From Semisulcospira habei (Eukaryota; Mollusca; Gastropoda; Semisulcospiridae): a DNA stretch of 64,000 nt. Positions 55,801-64,000 of the stretch are shown here, in pieces. The stretch is from NCBI GenBank assembly GCA_036245525.1, contig BTPG01000002.1:126102950-126166949 (forward strand). The letters run 5' to 3'. A program made the translations under genes and the position numbers. Within the stretch, counting starts at the first letter, position 1. Each line of letters opens with the position of its first letter. The notes under the pieces are model-generated. The model was not told the origin of the DNA, did not search any database, and worked only from the letters and a program-made list of their open reading frames with translations.

Positions 55801-57162
55801 TTGAAACAGTGCCAGAACTACAGAACTATCAGTCTGATTCTGAAACAGTGCCAGAACTACAGAACTATCAGTCTGATCAGTCACCCTAGCAAAGTAATGC
55901 TTAGAATCATTCTCAACCGCCTCAAAACTTTCGCCGAGGAACTGCTGGCAGAAGAACAGGCTGGCTTCAGAGTTGGAAGAAGCACTGTAGAGCAGATTTT
56001 CAACTGCCGCGTCCTGATCGAGAAACATCTGCAGCATCAGCGCGAACTCTACCACAACTTCATTGATTTCAGGAAAGCATTTGATCGCGTCTGGCACGAC
56101 GGACTCTGGCAAGTCATGAGATCGTTCAACATAGAGGAGGGACTGATCCAAATGATAGAAGCGCTTTACAAGAACGCCTGCAGCGCGGTTCTACTTAACA
56201 ATCAGTCAGGCGAGTTCTTCAGGACGACGATCGGTGTCCGTCAAGGATGCCTGCTCTCTCCTGTCCTTTTCAACATATTCCTGGAGAAGATCATGCAGGA
56301 AACCCTCCACGACCACCATACTTCAATCTCTATTGGTGGCAGATCCCTGTGCAATCTTCGATTCGCAGACGATATTGACCTCATGGCAGGCAGCAATAGT
56401 GAGCTCCAAAACCTGACAGACAAACTTTCAAGTAGCGCAGGGTCTTATGGCATGGAGATCAGTACGGATAAAAGCAAAGTGATGATCAACACCACAAGCG
56501 ACAGCAGCAGCAACATTCACATGAACGGCCAGAAGCTAGAAGAGGTCAATAGCTTCAAGTACTTGGGAGCCACCCTGTCCAAAGACGGTAGTTGCGTAGC
56601 AGAGATCCGTATCAGGATAGGTACAGCAACATCCGCAATTGCCAGGCTGGACAGGATATGGCGAAGTAACTCCATCAGCTTCACCATCAAGTACAGGCTT
56701 TACAAGTCCCTCGTAGTGTCTATTCTACTCTACGGCTGTGAGACTTGGACACTGCTTGCAGACTCAGAAAAGAAAATCCAGGCCTTTGAGAACAAGTGCC
56801 TGAGGAAGTTGCTCCGCATCTCGTACCGCGAGCACAAAACCAACGAATATGTACGGAGCATCGTCACCTCCCTGGTGGGCCCACATGAACCTCTTCTGGC
56901 AACCGTGAAACGGCGCAAGCTTGCTTGGTTTGGCCACGTGACCCGACACAACACCTTGTCCAAGACTATCCTCCAAGGCACTCTCGAAGGAAGTCGTCGG
57001 CGAGGTCGTCAGAGAAAGAGTTGGGTCGCAAACATAAAAGAATGGACCGAACTCGAGATGCCAGACTTGCTTGCCACCGCCCAAAATAGAACTCAGTGGA
57101 GAGCACTGTCTGTTGCTGCTGCCTTTCAGTCCCCCCAACGCCCAGTTCGGGCAAGGGACTGA
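55801..57162 (+). pseudogene. RTE reverse transcriptase segment
   Basis: Plus frame of ~450 residues. RT motifs in order: LAEEQAGFRVGRSTVEQIF, NFIDFRKAFDRVWHDGLW (first catalytic Asp), VRQGCLLSPVLFNIFLE, LRFADDIDLMAG (catalytic F-A-D-D), STDKSKVM, FKYLGATLSKDG. Then the C-terminal region with SILLYGCETWTL, RRKLAWFGHVTR and GRQRKSWVANIKEW. It ends at a stop right before the GAT tail. The catalytic residues are intact. It begins at the inversion joint with a 37-bp segment (TGAAACAGTGCCAGAACTAC ...) present twice, 39 bp apart (55802 and 55841). Cut off from its endonuclease, it cannot be a working element, though the frame itself is unbroken. The clade (RTE, annotated in many genomes as craniofacial development protein 2-like) is from family knowledge. 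Confidence 0.9.
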
Positions 57163-57386
57163 TGATGATGATGATGATGATGACCCCAGACACACCACAG
57201 CAAGATAAGGATCGACCATGATAGTTCAAGGGTGATGCCAGAATAGCTTGGCGCCTATGGGCGCCAAGCTATTCAGGCATCACCCTTGAACTATCATGGT
57301 CGATCTGTGTCCTGCACTGCAATGCAGTCTTTAGAGAACAACGGCAAACTTTTGGGATTTCGGTGTTGGGGGTAGAATGAGTTTAA

Positions 57387-58330
57387 TTAAGAACAAATAT
57401 CATTCAGTGCCAATTGACCTAATATGGAATATCTTTACTGAACCCCTTTTTTAGATTTTGCTGTACAGTCGTAAACTGAATTTAGTAAAAGGACAAGAAC
57501 AAGCCATTTTCAGTACCCTACATAGAGTTCCGGCAGATTTGAATATCGAGGTCAAGCATGTAGACTTTGTATATGCCTGGGCTGTTTCAGGCTTGAACGG
57601 CTGTGGCCCCATTCATGTGAAAATGGATCGTTCTTATACTGAGCTTAATATATCTGGGGCACATTTAGGGATGTAAAATCATTCATTTTATGAAAAAAAC
57701 TTGAATCCGAAATTTTACGACTGTGCAGCAAAAACTGACAAAATTGTTCGATTTTTCGTGAAAGTAAATCGTATTAGGTCAGCTGTCACTGAATGATATT
57801 TGTTCTAAGATTGGTATAAAAAGTGGAGGTTTTTTTGTGTGGAGATATTTTCAAAAAATGTTGTGCGCTCCGATGTCAAACGACCTATACCTTCTGACAT
57901 TTTCTCCCGGCGGCGGCCGCCTATTCCCAGATCTTCAGTGTTCATTGTTGTGTAGACCATTACATGCAGTCAGTGAAACAAAGGGCCGACCTTCTGCACG
58001 TAACCAGCACACCTTTATCGCATGAGTCAAGCCCTAGATCCCAGAGTGAGGAGTTGCCCCGTGAATACGGGCCACAAGACAGATCATCCACCATGACCGT
58101 GCTAGGGTGGTGCCAGAAGGCGCCAGCCCAGTCTGACAGCTACTTTAAAATACCGCTCCAAGTCTTGCATCATTTTTGGAAGTTTGCAGGAAGCATATAA
58201 TTTTCATGCATCCGCAGTATCTCAAGACAATCTGTCCGTCACGCCCGGTCAGATCTATTGAACTCGCTTGGGTTTGTTGCGTAAGCGTAATTGTCGCGCA
58301 TGCGTACTCTTTCTTTTCTTTTTTTAAAAC
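57387..58330. other. Intergenic without recognised gene
   Basis: A 72-residue plus frame at 57458-57676 has no recognisable motif and no splice context. A faint A-type arm (GGTGGTGCCAGAAGGCGCC) is visible at 58108. Confidence 0.4.
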
Positions 58331-58423
58331 CCTTTTAGCCCCGGGACCCTGCAGCAGGAGATGGATTGATCATGATAATTCAAGGGTGGTGCCAGATGAG
58401 TTTGGCGCCTGAAGGACAATTGT

Positions 58424-58539
58424 TTAACCCTGTGCGTGTCGGTAGCGGTTTTAGTCGCGATGATTCCTGCAGGAACACAACCCATACCTTCCTACAGGAA
58501 TCACCGCGACTAGAACCGCTACCGACCCCAAAGGGTTAA
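58424..58539. mobile_element. TTAA MITE B4
   Basis: TTAACCCTGTGCGTGTCGGT ... CCCCAAAGGGTTAA; arms GGTAGCGGTTTTAGTCGCGA and TCACCGCGACTAGAACCGCT; loop AACACAACCCATACC. Confidence 0.85.
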
Positions 58540-58544
58540 AGACC

Positions 58545-58578
58545 TCTCTCTCTCTCTCTCTCTCTCTCAGTCTCCTGT

Positions 58579-58638
<60 letters not shown>
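58545..58638. repeat. (TC)n then (CA)n microsatellite
   Basis: CT run 58545-58568 and CA run 58578-58638 directly after MITE B4. The same order follows B5. Confidence 0.9.
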
Positions 58639-58639
<1 letters not shown>

Positions 58640-58818
58640 AGGGGCGGATCAGTTACCTCGAGGGGAGATGGCGGGGGGGGGGGGGCGGGAGGGAGGGGAG
58701 GGTCCAACTCAGTTTTTGTTGGTACCTTCATGTTCAATCCATCTCCTACAACAGGTACATAGTCGTTAGGCAAAACCTCCAAAATTTGAGAAATGGGACC
58801 TTGGGGCTAAAGGGGTTC

Positions 58819-59073
58819 AGCAAATACTTCTTCCAGTGTGGTTAAGTCCCTCGGCACCGAGGTGATCAGGGAGGCGCATGCTTAGACACTCAGCAGCTTA
58901 TACCGGTGGCCCGCCGTGAGACTTAGTCGCCTGCTCAGCGTTAATCCAAAATAACTAACTAACTTAAACCGTCGCGTCCATGTACCGAGAGTGGCGACAC
59001 AAACTGCGCAGTGCGGCAAACTGCCGGTCAGCGTAAGGTGGGGATAGGCGCGGTAGCTCAGTTTGTGAATTGT
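58819..59073 (+). repeat. SINE-like fragments
   Basis: 58900-58962 carries CCCGCCGTGAGACTTAGTCG, GCGTTAATCC and AATAACTAACTAACTT, the GGCGTTAAA-type 3' end with tail. 59046-59070 reads GGCGCGGTAGCTCAGTTTGT, like the start of a tRNA or tRNA-derived SINE, cut off by MITE B5. Confidence 0.5.
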
Positions 59074-59189
59074 GTAACCCTGTGCGTGTCGGTAGCGGTT
59101 TTAGTCGCGATGATTCCTGCAGAAACACAACCCATACCTTCCTACAGGAATCATCGTGACTAAAACGCTACCGAAACGCAAAGGGTTAA
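59074..59189. mobile_element. TTAA MITE B5
   Basis: Close copy of B4 (same AACACAACCCATACC loop). The left boundary is mutated to GTAA; the right AAAGGGTTAA is intact. B4 and B5 plus the following TC/CA tract and GGCGGATC element form a local duplication. Confidence 0.8.
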
Positions 59190-59191
59190 AG

Positions 59192-59230
<39 letters not shown>

Positions 59231-59252
59231 GTACACACACACACACACGCAC

Positions 59253-59294
<42 letters not shown>
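59192..59294. repeat. (TC)n then (CA)n microsatellite
   Basis: TC 59192-59228, CA-rich 59230-59294. Confidence 0.9.
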
Positions 59295-59297
<3 letters not shown>

Positions 59298-59629
59298 AGG
59301 AGCGGATCAGTTACCTCGAGGGAAGGGGAGGAGGGGGGGAAGGGTCCAACTCAGTTTTTGTTTGGTACCTTCAACCTGATACAAAATGCCTCCCCGACGC
59401 TAGACCTTGCTTCCAGGGAGAGGGGGGGGGGGAGGCGATGCGTGTTAAGACTCTCACCATTCGCCAAAATATCAAACAACGAAAGGGTGTGTGTGTGGGG
59501 GGGGGGGGGTGTCCAAACAGGGACTTTGTTATAGCATTTTAAAGAATGTTGGGTCGCGGGGGGGGGGGGGGGGAGGTGAGGGGGAGTTCCGGAACCCCTG
59601 TAACCCCCTTCCCTCCCCCAGATCCGCCC

Positions 59630-59632
<3 letters not shown>
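59295..59632. mobile_element. GGCGGATC-type DNA element, both ends visible
   Basis: CAGGAGCGGATCAGTTACC ... CCCAGATCCGCCCCTG, 338 bp, sitting inside a CA microsatellite. Modules TTTGGTACCTTCAACCTGA, CGACGCTAGACCTTGCTTCC, CGCCAAAATATCAAAC and TTTGTTATAGCATTTTAAAG. Non-coding; inverted ends suggest a non-autonomous DNA transposon, superfamily not determined. Confidence 0.75.

Positions 59633-59706
<74 letters not shown>
59633..59706. repeat. (CA)n microsatellite
   Basis: About 74 bp; continuation of the CA tract that the 59295-59632 element interrupted. Confidence 0.95.
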
Positions 59707-59709
<3 letters not shown>

Positions 59710-60124
59710 TCATCTCTATTCGTATCCAGATCGGGCGCTAAGTGCAGGAAACGTGTCACCAGTAACTGCCAACCAAGTGTCCCACTGCATTGTTCACTGA
59801 GAGCTGTGAGAGTTTTGCGTGGGGCTTAAAGGTCCGGGTTCAGCAATTAGTCAGTAGAGGACATCGAAAAAAAAATTTCAAAGTCCCTACCTGACACAGA
59901 AAGTGCAACCCTGATAGGGCCCCGTGTGATAGGATCCCCGAGCACGCACGTTACTATAGCTGCTGTAGAGTGTCAGACGTCCTTGACGGCTGTCACAGTT
60001 CACGAAAACAGGTATACACCATCCAGCTGCCTAAGGTCACTTCCAGTTGCATCTGTCCGTGCGCGGTAACATCCAATTCCCGTGCAACTACGACTGAAAA
60101 ATATCCAACTTTCATTTTGCCGCA
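59710..60124. other. Possible promoter / 5' region of the right-hand gene
   Basis: Less repetitive than its left flank, moderately CpG-containing, and directly upstream of the candidate first exon at 60125. I recognise no TATA box. A minus-strand 95-residue frame (60277-59993) overlaps but has no motif. Confidence 0.3.
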
Positions 60125-61049
60125 ATGGTGAAGCCTGCACCGAGCCGCGACGTCCAGAGCGTCCAAAAAAGGTCCAGCGAATGGTGGCGGTAAGTCCAAC
60201 ATGATATGGTGTGGTCTTTTCACTTTTTGTGGTACAAATATTACTTTTGTTGGTAAGTATATTTCCAACAACAACAAACACCTATGCGCGTGTAGCTGAC
60301 GTCGTGTTTACAAAGGGAAGGTACTCGTAAATATGTATTATCAGGGGACACCACTCTAATGACCACTTCCTTGTCAACAACAAGAAGCCCTAGCGATCGT
60401 AATGTTATGTGTGTTCTGGTGTACAGGACACTAATTTCGGGGGAAATGATGACTGAGGAAATAACAGCAGACGACAGTGGTGAGAAGTAGGCAGAATACA
60501 TCGATGAACAAGACGAAGAATAGATTGGAAATCTTAGCCTCACTGTTCGTCTCTTCTGTAGTTACTATATATACGTCACTATAGTAACAGCCTGAAACTT
60601 TGTTTTTAAATTTTCTCTCCTTTATAAATAAGTGTAATAGTTTCTGGGCAATTTTCTATTACACATATTTGTGTTATATACATAATGAAATATGCGATAT
60701 ATTCTGAGCTCTGGTCTGATGTACAGAAGTTTCCACTTTTAGTTGCGATTTGTTTTGGGGGTTCGTGGTGGTTGTCAAGTTTTTGTGTAAATATCTTCAG
60801 AACGCCACGCCATTTTCTAGTACAAGACCCGTGTGTGCATTACATAACTATACAAATACCAGTCATTTGATTCTTTTTCAGTGCCACACCAAATGAGCTC
60901 ACAGAGCAGCAAGCAGCTAATGTGTTATTTCTGTGGATACATTTGTGAAGCTAGTACAAAGTGAAGGTGCATCAGTAATGGAACAATGCCCAATCTCATC
61001 ACAATACATAACAGATAATCGCAGTGGCAAGGTAAGTTGTGAACCTAAA

Positions 61050-61050
<1 letters not shown>

Positions 61051-61102
<52 letters not shown>
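61051..61102. repeat. (GT)n microsatellite in a candidate intron
   Basis: About 26 GT units, 20 bp after the GTAAGT donor. Confidence 0.95.
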
Positions 61103-61106
<4 letters not shown>

Positions 61107-61117
61107 CTTGGGACAAA

Positions 61118-61315
61118 ATGTACAGCTGGCTTATATTTAGAACAAAATATACAGCTGTCTGAATAGAATTAAATATACAGCTGTCTGAATAAAAAACAAA
61201 ATATACCTGCAGTTGTCTGAACACAGACAAAATGTTCAGCTGTCTGAATGAAAACAAATGTACAGCTGCTCGCTGTATGAAAACAACATCAGCAATTGTC
61301 TGGATGAGAATATAA
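61118..61315. repeat. Imperfect ~28-bp tandem repeat
   Basis: Units built on TACAGCTGTCTGAATA plus AAACAAAATA, about seven copies with drift. Lies in the candidate intron. Confidence 0.75.
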
Positions 61316-63542
61316 TCAACAGGTCTAGGTAAGGATAAAATAATTATACCACTATAATCAACCTAAAATATATTTGTTCACAAAATAACAGCACATTTCA
61401 GTGTGATGAAATAGAGCAATACATGTATGTGCATAATTCATTATGAAACTCACAATCAGGTATATAAGTGGTCTATTGTAAGTTGGCTTGCCACTGATAC
61501 AATGTATTTCTCATATTTTCCTGAAACCACAAGCTTATGAACAGGAGAAATATGAGTGACAAAAACTTATACTATCATTCTTGTATACCAAAATATTTTA
61601 TTGCTAGTTTTTCTGTGAATCATGTAAATACATGTATGTATATATTGCTCCATATCATAACACTAAAATGTGCTGCTATTTTGTGACTAAGCCATTTTTA
61701 GAAAGCCACACGTACATGCGTATGTGCACACATGCCTATTTTCTGTATTTATTTTTTTTTCAACAGGTTTTGTCCATCCATGACTGTGTTTATGGTTTGT
61801 TTCTAGACAGCAGGGCTGCCACAAGGTCAGGTGACTTGAAACTGGTGAATGCACAGACTGGCATCGAGTTTCTGAAGACAGCAAGACCTGTCCGATAAGT
61901 TGTCACCGACAGAGTTCTACTGTAGTCTCCTGCTACTTTCAGGTAATTATCAGTTTGGTGGCATTTGATTTTGAAGTATGGTACACCCGTGCGCTTGCAC
62001 AAAATCATTTTTGTTTGTAAAAGTGTTATCACATCACACATAAAGTAGCTTATAGTGTCCTGGAAATATTGCTGTCACAACACTAAGTTATGATTTACAT
62101 ATGACTGCTACCTCCACACTGTAAGTATATTTACAAGTTGACAGTAAACATTATTATCATGGTGCCATGGTGGTTTTTCTCCCAAGTCTTCATAACAGCT
62201 AGTGCTAGCTACCGGTCAGTTTGCCACTCTGTAATGCATGTATCTTTTTTCCAGTATGAAATAGATTTGTATATTATTACTGACTTGATCGCAGCCACTG
62301 AAACATCTGGATCATTACTTTGATGTGTGGCACAAAGGCAAGCGAATTGCATAAAAGGTTTGAGTTGAGCTGTGTGTTTACATGGAGGATTATATCCTTG
62401 AGTGTATGCAGAACAAAAACACACGAAACTGTCCTGTCATCGAAATAACCTACTCAGTATAAACTGCTGCTGGTACATTTTCACTTTTGTGCTTTTTTTA
62501 CTTTCAGGTTTTGCTTTATCTATTATATTGGCCATCTGTTTTCAGTTTCTTTGCTGCTGCCAAAGGCTAAACACCACTTGAAACAAGGGATAAAGCCTGT
62601 TATCAACCATCACCACACATTACGAGTGTCCTTGCCAGGCATGATCAAGGTATCATGTCTTATTTATGCACTTATTTTGACTTAGAGTTTAGATATGTTT
62701 CAGTCTCATCATTGAGTGTTTTGAGTGTTAGTCAAGGGGATGTATCTATGTGGCTGAAAATGAAATGGCCCCCCAAAAAACTTTCATTGGCTACAAAGGC
62801 TACACAATGCGCAACAGGCTTACCATCCTTGACTTCAACCACCAAGTATGCAAGCAGTATACCAAGATTAGCAACAGGCACTCTGTGGCATACCAGGTAG
62901 CACAGCAGAAATATGCATAGTACATGTATGTTACACACTTGTGCAATTTCTGGTACAAGTGCAGTATTGTACATGTCATTTTCAGTATCATTACAGTACA
63001 TGTATTTGTAGAAATATACTATTTAGGATTGTGACACTGACCATGAAAACTAATTCTTTCTTATGGCAAGTCAGGTGCAGAATTCCTGTTCATGTGCACT
63101 GTTTACAGTATGTAGTTATAACAAGGATGAAAAATGAAAGCAGACATGTATGCAATTTATGAAGAAGAATGTCCAAATGTATTGAAAACAAAAAATGTCC
63201 AACATTTTGCTTTTACATTCAACTTTAATACTTTCTTGTATAGAGAGTACAAAGTGCACAATATGGAGTATATATTACATGCATGTGTCCATTTATTCAT
63301 GTCCCAACTACTTGTACAAACAGATGTAAACAATCTCCATGACAGAAAGTAAATTTTAAAAGTTAATGAAAATGTTCTCTTCATTCTGTTTTTTCTCATC
63401 AAGGAATGTGCTCCGTGGCCTTGTATCCCCAATGCCTCACTGATGAGAAGCTCTCCAGTTTGTTACATTACCTACGCAGTACAGATGACAAGATTGAGCG
63501 ACGAGTGGATGTGGTTTTTTCAGCAGAAGTAAAGACTTGGAG

Positions 63543-64000
63543 GTTGGTTTCACACACATACACAACCAGATAGTGCCCTCAGGTAGTTTAGATTGGGGCT
63601 TAGAAACTGCCATCTGATTATGGCCACCTGACAAGAGCAACAGTGTTTGCTGTTGCCAAGCCCCATATGGCTCTCATGCCACAACTGAAAAAAATCTGTA
63701 TGTAGAGTGTTGGTGATGTTTGATTGCTATTATAATGTGGGAATTTTATTTGCAAATGTGATGCTATAATTTTTGACGCTGCAAAATTTGACTTCGGTCT
63801 GCTTCTTACAAATATCTAGAAAAGTTGGTTCTTCTGTTAACTCGATCAGCTGGATCAAATTCAGTAGTTCTTGTTGTCCATTATTATTAGATGATTCCCA
63901 CACAAACAGTAGGCCGGATTGTCTTCACTGGTCACGCGCTGATAAGGTGTCGCCTCTACTCCCACATTCGATATGGTCACCAGGGGCTGCTCATCGGTTG
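63543..64000. other. Right-end sequence
   Basis: Either intron of the 60.1-63.5 kb gene or intergenic. I see no further exon that I can support before the window ends. Confidence 0.4.

Larger units (their letters stand above)
54605..57182 (+). mobile_element. RTE-type LINE with 5' inversion
   Basis: Flanked by the 11-bp target duplication ACCCCAGACAC (54594-54604, 57183-57193). The 3' portion (about 55800-57182, plus) carries the reverse transcriptase and ends in GAT repeats, the typical RTE tail. The 5' portion (54605-55785) is inverted and carries the endonuclease on minus. About 200 residues of linker between endonuclease and RT are missing. This is the arrangement expected from twin priming during target-primed reverse transcription. 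Confidence 0.9.
54582..57386. mobile_element. TTAA MITE A11 split by an RTE LINE
   Basis: Left stub TTAACTCATTCTACCCC (54582); right part from 57183 with the 90-bp hairpin 57213-57302 (CGACCATGATAGTTCAAGG ... CTTGAACTATCATGGTCG) and the end AGAATGAGTTTAA. The pre-insertion order ACCCCAGACACACCACAGCA matches the equivalent flank of A5. Confidence 0.85.
58335..58818. mobile_element. MITE A12, split by MITE B4 and other repeats
   Basis: Left half 58335-58420 (GCAGCAGGAGATGGATTGAT to GAGTTTGGCGCCTGAAGG), right flank 58738-58818 (CCATCTCCTACAACAGGTAC to TTGGGGCTAAAGGGG). Between them lie B4, a TC/CA microsatellite and a GGCGGATC-type fragment (58640-58735). Confidence 0.65.
60125..63542 (+). pseudogene. 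Candidate spliced gene or pseudogene with transposase-like motifs
   Basis: Exon-like pieces with matching splice sites. 60125-60189: MVKPAPSRDVQSVQKRSSEW, good start context GCCGCAATGG, donor GCG/GTAAGT. 60882-61031: after TTCTTTTTCAG, phase-compatible ATPNELTEQQAANVLF, then a one-base shift to VDTFVKLVQSEGASVMEQC, donor AAG/GTAAGT. 61767-61942: VLSIHDCVYGLFLDSRAATR, then after another shift SDKLSPTEFYCSLLLLS, donor CAG/GTAATT. About 62295: LKHLDHYFDVWHKGKRIA then an in-frame stop. 62546-62649: HHLKQGIKPVINHHHTLRV. 62732-62896: ENEMAPQKTFIGYKGYTMRN, RLTILDFNHQV, donor CAG/GTAGCA. 63404-63542: CSVALYPQCLTDEKLSSLLH. FDVWHKxK, the INH motif and GYKGxxxRxxLTxLDxNH recall a widespread DDE-like family of multicopy hypothetical proteins (from memory, moderate). 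Two shifts and a stop argue for decay or for indel errors in the assembly. It may continue past the window. Confidence 0.45.

Noticed and set aside
55786..56151. N-terminal ~120 residues of a 519-residue minus frame ahead of the endonuclease.
   Set aside because: They are the antisense of the reverse transcriptase segment, joined in frame by the inversion. The true endonuclease start is the ATG at 55785.
57458..57676. 72-residue plus frame between repeats.
   Set aside because: No recognisable motif, no paralogue in the window and no splice signals; kept as intergenic.
59046..59070. tRNA-like start GGCGCGGTAGCTCAGTTTGT.
   Set aside because: No anticodon arm, B box or acceptor pairing follows before MITE B5 begins; at best a tRNA-derived SINE head.

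Overview
Kind of genome. This is eukaryotic, repeat-rich, intron-containing DNA. It has no operons, ribosome-binding sites, rRNA or recognisable intact tRNA. Long CA, GA and GT microsatellites, several non-LTR retrotransposon remnants, (ATT)n-tailed SINE-like repeats and a pogo-like DNA transposon point to an animal. The 3' ends that read GGCGTTAAACCCAAAT plus a short tandem tail make a marine mollusc my best guess, but no marker gene proves it. One assembly gap (33904-34245) is present.

Host-like genes. The main recurring gene is a small two-exon family on the minus strand. Exon 1 encodes a membrane helix plus a coiled coil. A phase-2 intron follows, then a 169-nt exon 2 with the conserved core QQHPQMMAR and SGLENMN, ending LPRLQ-stop. 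Five copies lie at 2.2-3.0, 16.8-17.7, 22.2-24.1, 30.6-38.1 and 43.7-46.7 kb. Copies 3 and 5 look intact, copies 1 and 2 are broken, and copy 4 is split by the pogo element. A distant single-exon relative lies at 10478-10777. The copies sit in locally duplicated blocks: about 0.95-9.3 kb matches 15-20.7 kb, and 22-30.6 kb matches 30.6-43.7 kb. The paralogous blocks serve as empty-site controls for later insertions. At the right end (60.1-63.5 kb, plus strand) there is a candidate spliced gene or pseudogene with transposase-like motifs and apparent single-base frameshifts.

Mobile DNA. (1) A 3.4-kb pogo/Tc1-mariner-type element (34358-37762) has 19-bp inverted repeats, a TA target duplication and one intact ORF joining a DDD transposase to an OTU protease-like domain and a PHD-type finger. 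(2) An RTE-type LINE (54605-57182) is split head to head by a 5' inversion and has an 11-bp target duplication. (3) An RNase H LINE fragment (42408-43594) is nested in a short SINE-like fragment. (4) A 5'-truncated CR1/L2-like LINE lies at 24.5-26.8 kb. (5) There are several short LINE and SINE tails.

Palindromes. The most striking feature is the density of near-perfect hairpins in at least six sequence families, called A, B, C, D, E and G here. Families A, B, C and probably E are bounded by TTAA. For A and C, paralogous empty sites show a single TTAA, so these are small TTAA-targeting MITEs built almost entirely as fold-backs. In one family D copy the loop has expanded into about 32 tandem 26-bp units (45.4-46.2 kb).
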